Positions 1-8,060 of a stretch of 64,000 nt of DNA are shown in pieces. Location of the stretch: NCBI RefSeq assembly GCF_034043515.1, contig NZ_CP138214.1:3348001-3412000 (forward strand), read 5' to 3'. The DNA is from Pseudomonas sp. MUP55 (GTDB lineage Bacteria > Pseudomonadota > Gammaproteobacteria > Pseudomonadales > Pseudomonadaceae). How positions within the stretch are numbered: position 1 is the first letter of the stretch; every line of letters starts with the position of its first letter. The notes under the pieces were generated by a model. That model worked only from the letters and a program-made list of their open reading frames with translations, made no database searches and was not told the DNA's origin. A program made the position numbers and the translations under genes.

Positions 1-1352
1 GTTCCTGGCCACTGACCGACAAAACCACCTTCGCCACCCTCGACCATCGGCTCGGCGGCGACTGGCACCTGAAGGCCGCCTACACCCACCGCCAGAGCGA
101 TACCGACGGCAAGGTGTACTACGGCGGTGCGGGTTTCCCCAATGCCGACCGCAGCGGCATGACCGCCTGGGCCAGCCATATGCGCGGCACGTCGAGAATG
201 GAAGCCCTCGACCTCAACCTGGCTGGCAGCTACGCGCTGCTGGGCCGCGAACACGCGCTGATGATGGGCTATGGCGAGGCGGCGCAACGGGACAGTTCGC
301 CCTTCATGCGCAGCAACCTGCCCGCCGACTACTACGTCATCGAGGACTGGAAACACATGGGCGGCATCGGCAAGTTCAGCGATGACGTCACCGACCTCAA
401 GGGCGAGCACAGCAAGAAACAACAGAAAGCCGGCTACCTGGCCACGCGACTGAGCCTGACTGATCGTCTGCACGCCGTACTCGGCAGTCGCTATGGCAGC
501 TGGGAGCTGGAAAGTGCCACCCCCCAATACAATGCCGACGATCAACTGACCGCGTCCGGCAAGACCCGCCAGACCCATAACGATATGTGGACGCCCTACG
601 CCGGGCTGCTCTACGACATCACCCCGCAGTACACCGTCTACGCGAGCTACACCGACATTTTCAAACCTCAGGAGGCGCGCGATGCCAACAGGAAATACCT
701 GGAACCCGTGGTGGGCAGCAACTATGAGGTTGGGCTTAAGGGCAGCGTGCTGAACGAGCGCCTGAACCTGGCGGCTGCGTATTTCTGGAGCACCCAGGAC
801 AATGTCGCCGAGCGCGATGACTCGGTGCCGCCAAACCCGGTCACCGGCGAGGAATATTACAAATCCGGCGGCAAGGGCAACAAGGTGAAGGGGTTCGAAT
901 TGGAAGCAGCCGGGGAAATCACCCCGGACTGGAACCTGACCGCAGGCTACACCTACACCCACTCGGTGAACGGCGCAGGCACGCGCAACAACACCGGTCA
1001 GCCGTTGAACCTGCTGAAGGTGTCCAGCGCTTACCGACTGCCAGGCGCCTGGCGCAACCTTACCGTGGGTGGCGCGGTGAATTGGCAGAGCGACATCTAT
1101 GACTTCGGCAACCGGCCCACGGGAGCACGCAACAGCGAGGGCCGACTGATCACCACGCGGGAGCGAATCACCCAGCAGGGCTACACGGTGGTCAACCTGA
1201 TGTCGCGCTACCAGTTCGATGAACACGTTACGGCGTCGATTAACGTCAACAATCTATTTGATAAAAAGTATTACGAACGCGTTGGCTTTTATAACGGCGT
1301 GTATTGGGGCGATCCACGCTCGATCACGCTGGCGCTTGACTGGAAGCTATAA
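1..1352 (+). CDS. TonB-dependent siderophore receptor, C-terminal part (5' end outside window)
   Basis: The frame is open from base 3 to the TAA at 1350-1352, so the gene begins before the window. The visible 450 or so residues alternate aromatic-rich beta strands with loops, as in the barrel of FpvA/FoxA-type receptors: YTVYASYTDIFKPQ, a YEVGLKG strand, and the closing VNNLFDKKYYER motif of this family. The protein ends in DWKL rather than the usual terminal Phe or Trp. It should carry a ferric siderophore across the outer membrane using TonB energy. The ligand and any N-terminal signalling domain cannot be judged because the plug is missing. Confidence 0.9.
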   Translation, partial: SWPLTDKTTFATLDHRLGGDWHLKAAYTHRQSDTDGKVYYGGAGFPNADRSGMTAWASHMRGTSRMEALDLNLAGSYALLGREHALMMGYGEAAQRDSSPFMRSNLPADYYVIEDWKHMGGIGKFSDDVTDLKGEHSKKQQKAGYLATRLSLTDRLHAVLGSRYGSWELESATPQYNADDQLTASGKTRQTHNDMWTPYAGLLYDITPQYTVYASYTDIFKPQEARDANRKYLEPVVGSNYEVGLKGSVLNERLNLAAAYFWSTQDNVAERDDSVPPNPVTGEEYYKSGGKGNKVKGFELEAAGEITPDWNLTAGYTYTHSVNGAGTRNNTGQPLNLLKVSSAYRLPGAWRNLTVGGAVNWQSDIYDFGNRPTGARNSEGRLITTRERITQQGYTVVNLMSRYQFDEHVTASINVNNLFDKKYYERVGFYNGVYWGDPRSITLALDWKL

Positions 1353-1362
1353 GCCCTGCCCC

Positions 1363-1390
1363 GCGAAGTTAACAAAAACGTTAACTTCGC
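1363..1390. other. Perfect 11-bp inverted repeat after the receptor gene
   Basis: The arms GCGAAGTTAAC (1363-1373) and GTTAACTTCGC (1380-1390) are separated by AAAAAC. It begins 10 bp after the receptor stop and could end that transcript, but no T tract follows. Each arm contains GTTAAC, so it may instead be part of a regulator-binding region for the next gene. Confidence 0.6.
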
Positions 1391-1401
1391 AGCCCGATTC
1401 A

Positions 1402-1418
1402 GTTAATTCCCACTTAAT
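1402..1418 (+). promoter_or_regulatory. Direct repeat TTAAT-type half-sites upstream of the PtrA-like gene
   Basis: GTTAAT (1402-1407), five bases, then CTTAAT (1413-1418) make an 11-bp-periodic direct repeat. OmpR-family response regulators such as PmrA bind this geometry. It lies about 80 bp before the start codon of the small exported protein. The assignment to a two-component regulator is inference. Confidence 0.4.
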
Positions 1419-1495
1419 AAGGTAACGCCATAGTCGCCCCATGATCTGATCAAGGAGTGACCGGACACCTATCACTCTTAATGGGGAATACCGCC

Positions 1496-1708
1496 ATGAA
1501 ACTTTCGACATTGATGCTTGCCAGCCTGATGACCATGACCTGCGCCGCTGCCTTCGCAGAAGGCGGTTCAGAGCGCTCCAAGGAGTTCTATAACAACTTC
1601 ACCTTTGTCCAGGAAAAAACCCACGGCAAGGCTGAACAGCAAGTTGCATCCGCCGATGGCAAACCGGTTAAAGCCACCACCGTCGATGCAGCCCAACCCA
1701 ACAGTTGA
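1496..1708 (+). CDS. Small exported protein, PtrA N-terminal-like
   Basis: A 70-residue protein with a signal peptide (MKLSTLMLASLMTMTCAAAFA, cleavage after AFA near residue 21) followed by EGGSERS. That is the opening typical of the Pseudomonas PtrA N-terminal-domain family of small periplasmic proteins. The ATG at 1496 is chosen over the upstream GTG at 1457 because GGGGAA sits 7 bases before it and the signal peptide begins there. PtrA of P. aeruginosa is copper-induced and affects type III secretion; whether that applies here is unknown. It is a single-gene unit closed by a strong terminator. Confidence 0.75.
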   Translation: MKLSTLMLASLMTMTCAAAFAEGGSERSKEFYNNFTFVQEKTHGKAEQQVASADGKPVKATTVDAAQPNS

Positions 1709-1770
1709 TTTAATGCTGAGTTAATCCGCAACACCCTCTGCCATTCCGCTCCTTTGGTAAAGGTTTATTG

Positions 1771-1797
1771 GGCGCCATTAAATGGCGCCTTTTTTTT
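1771..1797 (+). terminator. Rho-independent terminator
   Basis: The hairpin GGCGCCATT/AATGGCGCC (1771-1789) is followed by eight T residues (1790-1797), 62 bp after the small exported protein gene. The acetyltransferase on the other strand ends at 1810. Confidence 0.9.
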
Positions 1798-1809
1798 GCA
1801 CTTTTTTTA

Positions 1810-2301
1810 TTAAAGCGCCTTGCTCCAGAACAACATGCGGCCGTGGGCGGGATCAAATACCGAATCGTCAAAACCGAACTTGCGATAGGCCGACTGCGCC
1901 AGGTCGTTACCTTCAAGCACTTCCAGGGTGATCTTGCAGCAACCGCGCTGGCGGGCGATTTCCTCGACCTTTTGCAGCAGCTTCTGGCTCAACCCCAAGC
2001 CACGAAACTTTTTGTCCACCACCACATCGTGGACGTTGACCAGCGGTCGGCAAGCGAACGTCGAGAACCCCTCGAAGCAATTGACCAATCCAGCGGGTTC
2101 ACCACCGATGAACGCCAGCACACTGAACGCATGAGGGCGCTTGGCCAGCTCCGCAGGCAGTTGCTGCAACAGATCGGCTGGCAAGGTGTGGCCGCCACCC
2201 ATTGGGTCTTGAGCATAGTGGTTGAGCAGCGAACCGATGGCATCGGCGTGCACGGCGTTGGTGTAACTGGCTTGCAGCACCAGGATGTCTGGGGTGTCCA
2301 T
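1810..2301 (-). CDS. GNAT family N-acetyltransferase
   Basis: A 163-residue protein with the GNAT fold. VVDKKFRGLGLSQKLLQKV matches acetyl-CoA-binding motif A (R/Q-x-x-G-x-G/A), and NDLAQSAYRKFGF matches motif B. The substrate cannot be deduced. The ATG at 2301 is chosen because AGGACGG lies just upstream; a 44-residue extension in the same frame looks non-coding. It stands alone, convergent with the small exported protein gene. Confidence 0.85.
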   Translation of the reverse strand: MDTPDILVLQASYTNAVHADAIGSLLNHYAQDPMGGGHTLPADLLQQLPAELAKRPHAFSVLAFIGGEPAGLVNCFEGFSTFACRPLVNVHDVVVDKKFRGLGLSQKLLQKVEEIARQRGCCKITLEVLEGNDLAQSAYRKFGFDDSVFDPAHGRMLFWSKAL

Positions 2302-2460
2302 TTCCGTCCTCGATATCGACAACCAGGGAACCGATTCCCTTTGAAAGGACTGATTGTAAGCATGGAGCTGCGGCAGATGAAGGAGATTAACGACAAAAGT
2401 CTGACAGAAAGCGCCCAGCTTGCAGGCAGCCAAAGCCTTGAACGAGGCGAATCCGGGCGC

Positions 2461-3570
2461 TCAGGCGCCGAAGCGCTGCAGCTGCATTTCCTGCAAGCGA
2501 CTTAAGGTGCGACGAAAGGCAAATGCCAGGTAGCCTTGGGTGTAAAGACTCTCCAGTGGCACTGCGGCCTCGATGAACAACGGCACTTTGCGGTCGTAAC
2601 ATTCATCCACCAGCGCGATAAAGCGACGCACGCTGTCATCGTGCATCGACAACGCCGGCAATTGCCGATCCCCAGCGGCGACGCGCTCGGCCCCGTCTTC
2701 GGTGCCACGGGCAATGCGACCGGGGCGCTGTTGTGCGCTGAGGTTGGGCACTTGTGCCAACACAATGGCCTTGTAACGGTCACACAGCAGCATGAAATCC
2801 ATCGCAGCCAGGGGCTGCTCGCACAGTTCGGCGTAACAACACCAAAGTACCTCGTCGCTGGCCTGCACCACCTTGACGGTGCGGTGCCCCACGCTCACCG
2901 CCTTCGCGTCGCTGACGGTATGCCCGGCGCTCAACTGCTTGAACACAGCGGCCAGTGCATCCGGCTGATTGACCCAGTAGCGCTGCAGGCCAACACCGGG
3001 ATGCAAGCGATGGTCCTCGCTGCCGTCCACCGCCACCACCTGCATATGCCGCTTGATCGCCTCGATACCGGGCAGCAAACGTTCACGGTTGAAGCCGTCG
3101 GCGTACAGCTGGTCAGGCGGTTGATTGGAGGTACAGACCATCACCACGCCCTCCTCGAACATCACCTGAAACAGACGCCCGAGGATGATCGCGTCACCGA
3201 TGTCATTGACGAACAGCTCATCGAAGCACAGTACCCGCACCTCCCGGCTCAGCTCCCGCGCCAACGCCTGCAGCGGGTCCTTGATACCGGTGAGCTGGAA
3301 CAGGCGCTGGTGTACCCAGCCCATGAAGTGATGAAAATGCTGACGTCGAGCCGGCACGCGCAGGCTGTGGTAGAACTGATCCATCAGCCAGGTCTTGCCC
3401 CGCCCCACCGGCCCCCACAGGTAAACGCCGCAAATGGGCGAACGAGCCTGATGCAAAGCCTGATGACAGATTTGCAAAGCGTCGACAGCGTGTTGTTGAG
3501 CGTCGTCGGGCACAAAGCCCTGCTGGGCGATAGCGTATTGATAAGCGGCGAGCGGCGAGTCGAAAGTCAT
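2461..3570 (-). CDS. zapE: Cell division protein ZapE (AFG1-like ATPase)
   Basis: A 369-residue AFG1/ZapE P-loop ATPase. It has Walker A GPVGRGKTW near residue 53, Walker B VLCFDELFVNDIGDA, the sensor stretch VVMVCTSNQPPD and the family C-terminal FRRTLSRLQEMQ. In E. coli ZapE joins the Z-ring late in constriction and binds FtsZ in an ATP-dependent way. It lies 15 bp downstream of a truncated metE and may be read through from it. In other gamma-proteobacteria zapE is usually followed by rplM-rpsI; that is not so here. Confidence 0.9.
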   Translation of the reverse strand: MTFDSPLAAYQYAIAQQGFVPDDAQQHAVDALQICHQALHQARSPICGVYLWGPVGRGKTWLMDQFYHSLRVPARRQHFHHFMGWVHQRLFQLTGIKDPLQALARELSREVRVLCFDELFVNDIGDAIILGRLFQVMFEEGVVMVCTSNQPPDQLYADGFNRERLLPGIEAIKRHMQVVAVDGSEDHRLHPGVGLQRYWVNQPDALAAVFKQLSAGHTVSDAKAVSVGHRTVKVVQASDEVLWCCYAELCEQPLAAMDFMLLCDRYKAIVLAQVPNLSAQQRPGRIARGTEDGAERVAAGDRQLPALSMHDDSVRRFIALVDECYDRKVPLFIEAAVPLESLYTQGYLAFAFRRTLSRLQEMQLQRFGA

Positions 3571-3585
3571 GCCCGCCAGTATGAC

Positions 3586-4719
3586 CTACAACGCCAACGC
3601 CGGCCGCGCAGTTTTCGCGCTCAACCCCGCTCCGGGCGTGCCTGGCACCTGGGGCTGGTCGACGGCCTGGGCCAGCGCCGCGACTTGCGCGCACGTTTGC
3701 AAGGCGCAGGTCAGCCAAGTGGTGTCTTCACGCACCGGATCCACCGGGCCGTACAGCAGCGAGCAGGACGGCGCCACCCACAAGCGATCGGCTAATTTTT
3801 CGTGGGCGCGCTGCAAGGTCGCCAGGGCTTTTTCCGTGTCGCAGCGCCCTGGGTTGCGGCCATCGACCACACCCAGAGACAGCACTTTATAGGCGGGCAG
3901 ACGATCAAGAATGGTCGGGTATTGCTCCGGCGCCTGCACCAGGTCGATGTGCAGGCCGTCGACCGGCAGGTTGGCGGCCAGGCCCAGGTTGTCTTCCAGC
4001 CCGCCAAAATAGGTGGCGACCAGTTTTTTCAGCGGGTCACGCTGGATCAGGTTATAGGCGCGCTCAAACGCGTTCTTCCAGGCCTGTGGCAGCTCGATCG
4101 CCAGGATTGGCTCATCGATCTGCACCCACTCCACGCCCAGCTCGGCCAGGCGCTGGAAGATCTGGCCGTACAGCGGCAGCAAGCGGTCCAGCAGGTCGAG
4201 CTTGTCGAAGTCAGCGCCCTCGGCCTTTCCCAGCCACAGGTACGTCAGCGGGCCGATGATGACCGGCTTGACGGTGTGTCCCAGGTTCCGCGCTTCCTCG
4301 ACCTCTTCAAATAATTGGTCCCAGCCAAGGTGAAATTGCTGGTCGACGCTGAACTCCGGCACCCGGTAGTCAGCGCTAGTATCGAACCACGGGGCGTGAG
4401 CATCGCCGCAGCGGGTGTCGCGGGCCATCTCGAATAACGTGCGCAACGTGGCTTGGCCCTTGACCGGGCGCAAAGGTTCAGGGACCACACCAAACATCAG
4501 CGAATGGGTCAGCACCGGGTCGTGCCAGGCGAAATCACCAACTGGCAGCAGCTCAATGCCGGCTTGATTCTGCAACGCCCAGTGCTTGCGGCGCAAGTCA
4601 CGGCCTGCGGCGCGCAGACCGGCCTCATCGAGCTTGCCGTTCCAGAACGCTTCCTGCGCGCCTTTAAGTTCGCGGTCGTGCGCAATGCGCGAAAAACCGA
4701 GGGAATGAGCGACTGCCAT
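3586..4719 (-). CDS. MetE-like protein, N-terminal domain only (C-terminal catalytic half missing)
   Basis: The 377 residues match the N-terminal half of cobalamin-independent methionine synthase: AVAHSLGFSRIAHDRELKGA at the start, GIELLPVGDFAWHDPVL, and VAPSCSLLYGPVDP near the end of that domain. Full MetE is about 760 residues. The C-terminal barrel that holds the zinc ligands and homocysteine site is absent; the frame ends in ARPALAL and TAG, 15 bp before zapE. The frame is otherwise intact. As it stands it cannot be a normal methionine synthase: either a deletion relic or a re-used folate-binding-type domain. Confidence 0.8.
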   Translation of the reverse strand: MAVAHSLGFSRIAHDRELKGAQEAFWNGKLDEAGLRAAGRDLRRKHWALQNQAGIELLPVGDFAWHDPVLTHSLMFGVVPEPLRPVKGQATLRTLFEMARDTRCGDAHAPWFDTSADYRVPEFSVDQQFHLGWDQLFEEVEEARNLGHTVKPVIIGPLTYLWLGKAEGADFDKLDLLDRLLPLYGQIFQRLAELGVEWVQIDEPILAIELPQAWKNAFERAYNLIQRDPLKKLVATYFGGLEDNLGLAANLPVDGLHIDLVQAPEQYPTILDRLPAYKVLSLGVVDGRNPGRCDTEKALATLQRAHEKLADRLWVAPSCSLLYGPVDPVREDTTWLTCALQTCAQVAALAQAVDQPQVPGTPGAGLSAKTARPALAL

Positions 4720-4775
4720 GACTTACAGCTCCGGTACAGAAAGGTATGGCAGCTATTGTCGGCAGCGAGCGGCAA

Positions 4776-4788
4776 TGAGACAAACTCA
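4776..4788. promoter_or_regulatory. TGAG-N5-CTCA palindrome upstream of the metE-like gene
   Basis: TGAG (4776-4779) and CTCA (4785-4788) are separated by five bases, 57 bp upstream of the metE-like start. MetR, the usual activator of metE, binds TGAA-N5-TTCA, so this may be a decayed or variant MetR site. Weak evidence. Confidence 0.25.
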
Positions 4789-4836
4789 TATAATTGAAGA
4801 TGATCACAAGTAGCGCTCATGTTGATAGGCTGACAC

Positions 4837-4970
4837 CTGTGGCGAGGGAGCTTGCTCCCGCTGGGTCGCGAAGCGGCCCCAAATCAGTCATATTTGCCAT
4901 CTGAAACACTTCAATTGCGGCTTTCGGGGCTGCTACGCAGCCCAGCGGGAGCAAGCTCCCTCGCCACAGC
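4837..4970. repeat. REPIN, class C (CTGTGGCGAGGGAGCTTGCT type)
   Basis: Two inverted copies of the palindromic unit (4837-4863 and about 4944-4970) face each other around a spacer that has its own short inverted repeats. The same class occurs at 21856-21951 and 58371-58466. Confidence 0.9.
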
Positions 4971-4999
4971 GTTCAGTGCTGAACATGGATAGGATTGAG

Positions 5000-5389
5000 A
5001 TGAGTAAAACCAGCCAAGGCAGCTGCCTCTGCGGCGCAATCCGCTATCAGGTCACGACACCGCTCAAGGCCGCCACCCACTGCCACTGCAAAAAATGTCA
5101 GAAGGGCCACGGCGCAGCGTTCGCCAGCTACGCAAGCGCACCCAGGACAGCGGTGAACATTCACGCTGCCGCAGATGCGCTGCGGGGCTATGAATCCTCG
5201 CCGGGCGTGACCCGTCAATTCTGCTCGCAGTGCGGCTCGTCACTGTTTTGGTCGGATGCCAACGGCGCTTATCCGGGCTGGATTTCGATTGCGCTGGGCA
5301 CATTGGACACGCCTTTCAGTGCGTCGGAACAAACGCACAGCTGTGTTGAGTCCAAGGTGGGCTGGCTTAGTGCACTCCAATCGATTTGA
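5000..5389 (+). CDS. GFA/CENP-V family zinc protein
   Basis: A 129-residue protein with the family cysteine pattern: GSCLCGAIRYQV near the N-terminus, CHCKKCQKGHG in the middle and FCSQCGSSLFW in the second half, which together bind zinc. The family was named after glutathione-dependent formaldehyde-activating enzyme, but most members have no proven reaction. The ATG at 5000 (MSKTSQG) is preferred because AGGATTGAG precedes it. It is a single gene between a REPIN and the carboxynorspermidine genes. Confidence 0.85.
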   Translation: MSKTSQGSCLCGAIRYQVTTPLKAATHCHCKKCQKGHGAAFASYASAPRTAVNIHAAADALRGYESSPGVTRQFCSQCGSSLFWSDANGAYPGWISIALGTLDTPFSASEQTHSCVESKVGWLSALQSI

Positions 5390-5638
5390 ACAATCCGGTG
5401 AATGCCTTCTCGGTGCGTTTTGTCTTGGGCAACTGATCGCCATTGCAGGCGTTGCTCGCGATCAAAATCACTCAGGGACGCTGGGCGCCCCTCTATCGCC
5501 TGATTATCTGTACCGTCACACCGAGAGCCTATGCTTGTATGCAGGCGCGCAAATTCCGCCGGCTAACCTTTCGATCTGCTCCAAGTGCGGGCACAATGCG
5601 TGTCCTTTTTTGGCAGGCACCGCCGCAGGCTCTCAAAA

Positions 5639-6736
5639 ATGATCAAAACGCCGTACTACCTCATCGACAAACAGAAGCTTCTGGTCAACATGCAGAAGAT
5701 TGCCTATGTGCGCGAGCAGTCCGGCGCCAAGGCGCTGCTGGCGCTCAAGTGCTTTGCCACCTGGTCGGTGTTCGACCTGATGCAGCAATACATGGACGGC
5801 ACCACCTCGTCGTCGCTGTATGAGCTCAAGCTCGGTCGCCAGAAGTTTGAAGGCGAGGCGCACGCCTACAGCGTGGCCTGGGCCGACGATGAAATCGAAG
5901 AGATGCTGGATAACTGCGACAAGATCATCTTCAACTCCATCAGCCAGCTGCAGCGCTTTGCCGAACGCAGCGAAGGCAAGACCCGTGGCCTGCGCGTGAA
6001 CCCGCAGGTGAGCAGCTCCGATTACCTGCTGGCCGACCCGGCGCGCCCGTTCAGCCGCCTGGGCGAGTGGGACCCGGTGAAGATCGACGGCGTGATCGAT
6101 CAGATCTCAGGCTTCATGTTCCACAACAACTGCGAGAACGGCGACTTCAGCCTGTTCGACAAGATGCTCGGCACCATCGAAGAACGCTTCGGCGCGCTGC
6201 TGCACAAGGTCAAGTGGGTCAGCCTCGGCGGCGGCATCCATTTCACCGGTGAAGGCTATGCGCTGGACGCGTTCTGCGCGCGGTTGAAGGCATTTTCCGA
6301 GAAGTACGGCGTGCAGGTGTACCTGGAACCCGGCGAAGCGGCCATCACCAACAGTGCCTCCCTGGAAGTCACGGTGCTCGACACGCTCTACAACGGCAAA
6401 AATCTTGCCGTGGTCGACAGCTCCATCGAAGCCCACCTGCTGGACCTGCTGATCTACCGCCTCAACGCCAAGCTGGCGCCGAGCGAGGGTGAGCACACCT
6501 ACATGGTGTGCGGCAAATCCTGCCTGGCCGGCGACATCTTCGGCGAGTATCAATTTGATCGTCCGCTGGCCATCGGCGATCGGCTGTCGTTCATCGACAC
6601 CGCTGGCTACACCATGGTCAAGAAAAACTGGTTCAACGGCCTGAAAATGCCGTCCATCGTAGTGAAACAACTCGACGGTACAGTCGAGGTGGTTCGTGAA
6701 TTTGGTTACGACGACTACCTGTCCAGCCTTTCGTAA
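5639..6736 (+). CDS. nspC: Carboxynorspermidine/carboxyspermidine decarboxylase
   Basis: A 365-residue fold-III PLP decarboxylase starting MIKTPYYLIDKQKL. It has the lysine motif LLALKCFATW near residue 40, HNNCENGDF in the barrel, the PLP-phosphate glycine loop VSLGGGIHFTG, the dimer-interface cysteine motif CGKSCLAGD, and FNGLKMPS near the end. It decarboxylates carboxy(nor)spermidine to (nor)spermidine in the alternative polyamine route. The ATG at 5639 is used although its ribosome site is weak. It precedes the dehydrogenase by 28 bp, so the two form an operon in reverse pathway order. Confidence 0.93.
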   Translation: MIKTPYYLIDKQKLLVNMQKIAYVREQSGAKALLALKCFATWSVFDLMQQYMDGTTSSSLYELKLGRQKFEGEAHAYSVAWADDEIEEMLDNCDKIIFNSISQLQRFAERSEGKTRGLRVNPQVSSSDYLLADPARPFSRLGEWDPVKIDGVIDQISGFMFHNNCENGDFSLFDKMLGTIEERFGALLHKVKWVSLGGGIHFTGEGYALDAFCARLKAFSEKYGVQVYLEPGEAAITNSASLEVTVLDTLYNGKNLAVVDSSIEAHLLDLLIYRLNAKLAPSEGEHTYMVCGKSCLAGDIFGEYQFDRPLAIGDRLSFIDTAGYTMVKKNWFNGLKMPSIVVKQLDGTVEVVREFGYDDYLSSLS

Positions 6737-6764
6737 GCTGGCGGATAAAGGAGAGATAAAGCAA

Positions 6765-8009
6765 TTGAAAAAGAACGTTCTTATCATTGGTGCAGGAGGT
6801 GTCGCCAAGGTGGTGGCCCACAAGTGCGCGCAGCACAACGACGAACTCGGTCGTATTGCTATCGCGTCGCGCAACATCTCCAAATGCCAGGCCATCATCG
6901 ACAGCGTCAAGGCCAAGGGTAGCCTCAAGGTACCCGCCCAGATCCAGGCCTTCGCGCTGAACGCCCTGGACGTGGAAGCGACCAAGGCCCTGATCCGCGA
7001 GACCGACTCGCAGATCGTCATCAACGTAGGTTCCGCGTTTCTCAACATGTCAGTGCTGCGTGCCTGCATCGACACGGGCGTGGCTTACCTGGACACCGCC
7101 ATCCACGAAGAGCCGGGCAAGGTCTGCGAGACCCCGCCGTGGTACGGCAACTATGAATGGAACCACCTGCAAGAGTGCAAAGAGAAGAACATCACCGCCA
7201 TCCTTGGCGTGGGCTTCGACCCAGGTGTCGTCAACGCATACGCCGCACTGGCGCAGCAACAGCATTTCGACCGCATTGATTCGATCGACATTCTCGACGT
7301 CAATGCCGGCTCCCATGGCAAATACTTCGCCACCAATTTCGACCCGGAAATCAACTTCCGCGAGTTCACCGGACAGGTGTGGAGCTGGCAGAACAGCCAG
7401 TGGACCAGCAACACCATGTTCGAAGTCAAACGCACCGACGATCTGCCGGTAGTCGGTTCGCAGAACCTTTACCTCACCGGCCACGATGAAGTGCACTCGC
7501 TGTCGAAAAACCTCGACGTGCCGAACGTGCGTTTCTGGATGAGCTTCGGCGAACACTACATCAACGTGTTCACCGTGCTGAAAAACCTCGGCCTGCTTTC
7601 CGAGAAGCCGGTCAAGACCGCCGAAGGCCTGGAAGTGGTGCCGTTGAAAGTGGTCAAGGCCGTATTGCCCGACCCGTCTTCGCTCGCTCCGGGCTACACC
7701 GGCAAGACCTGCATTGGCGACCTGGTCAAAGGCACCAAAAACGGCCAGCCGCGTGAAATGTTCATCTACAACGTGGCCGATCACGAAGAAGCCTTCGCTG
7801 AAACCGACAGCCAGGGCATCTCCTACACCGCCGGCGTTCCGCCAGTGGCCGCCGCGCTGCTGGTAGCGCGTGGTGAGTGGGACGTGAAGCACATGGCCAA
7901 CGTTGAGGAACTGCCGGCTGAGCCGTTCCTCAAAGCGCTGGATGTGATGGGCTTGCCGACTCGGATCAAAGACGAGCACGGCGATCGCGCCTGGGATGCA
8001 AAGGCCTGA
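6765..8009 (+). CDS. Carboxynorspermidine/carboxyspermidine dehydrogenase (saccharopine dehydrogenase family)
   Basis: A 414-residue enzyme of the Lys9/saccharopine-dehydrogenase family. The Rossmann motif VLIIGAGGVAKVVAHK lies at the N-terminus, followed by ASRNISKC, VGFDPGVVNAY and DVNAGSHGKY. The family reductively condenses aspartate semialdehyde with putrescine or diaminopropane. The start is taken as TTG at 6765, because AAAGGAGAGAT sits 9 bases upstream and the Rossmann strand begins right after; an in-frame ATG 69 bp upstream lies inside nspC. A terminator follows at once. Confidence 0.9.
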   Translation: MKKNVLIIGAGGVAKVVAHKCAQHNDELGRIAIASRNISKCQAIIDSVKAKGSLKVPAQIQAFALNALDVEATKALIRETDSQIVINVGSAFLNMSVLRACIDTGVAYLDTAIHEEPGKVCETPPWYGNYEWNHLQECKEKNITAILGVGFDPGVVNAYAALAQQQHFDRIDSIDILDVNAGSHGKYFATNFDPEINFREFTGQVWSWQNSQWTSNTMFEVKRTDDLPVVGSQNLYLTGHDEVHSLSKNLDVPNVRFWMSFGEHYINVFTVLKNLGLLSEKPVKTAEGLEVVPLKVVKAVLPDPSSLAPGYTGKTCIGDLVKGTKNGQPREMFIYNVADHEEAFAETDSQGISYTAGVPPVAAALLVARGEWDVKHMANVEELPAEPFLKALDVMGLPTRIKDEHGDRAWDAKA

Positions 8010-8031
8010 TAGGCAATCGCTGACCGAACAA

Positions 8032-8060
8032 AAAAATGCGCCCTCAGGGGCGCATTTTTT
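8032..8060 (+). terminator. Rho-independent terminator of the carboxynorspermidine operon
   Basis: AAAAATGCGCCC (8032-8043), loop TCAG, GGGCGCATTTTTT. A 12-bp stem with a T run, 22 bp after the dehydrogenase stop. A second copy lies at 8424-8450 because the whole region is duplicated. Confidence 0.92.

Noticed and set aside
5390..5638. Possible small genes between the GFA gene and nspC
   Set aside because: The open frames run into the GFA or nspC coding regions in the wrong frame and have no ribosome site; the stretch probably holds only the nspC promoter.
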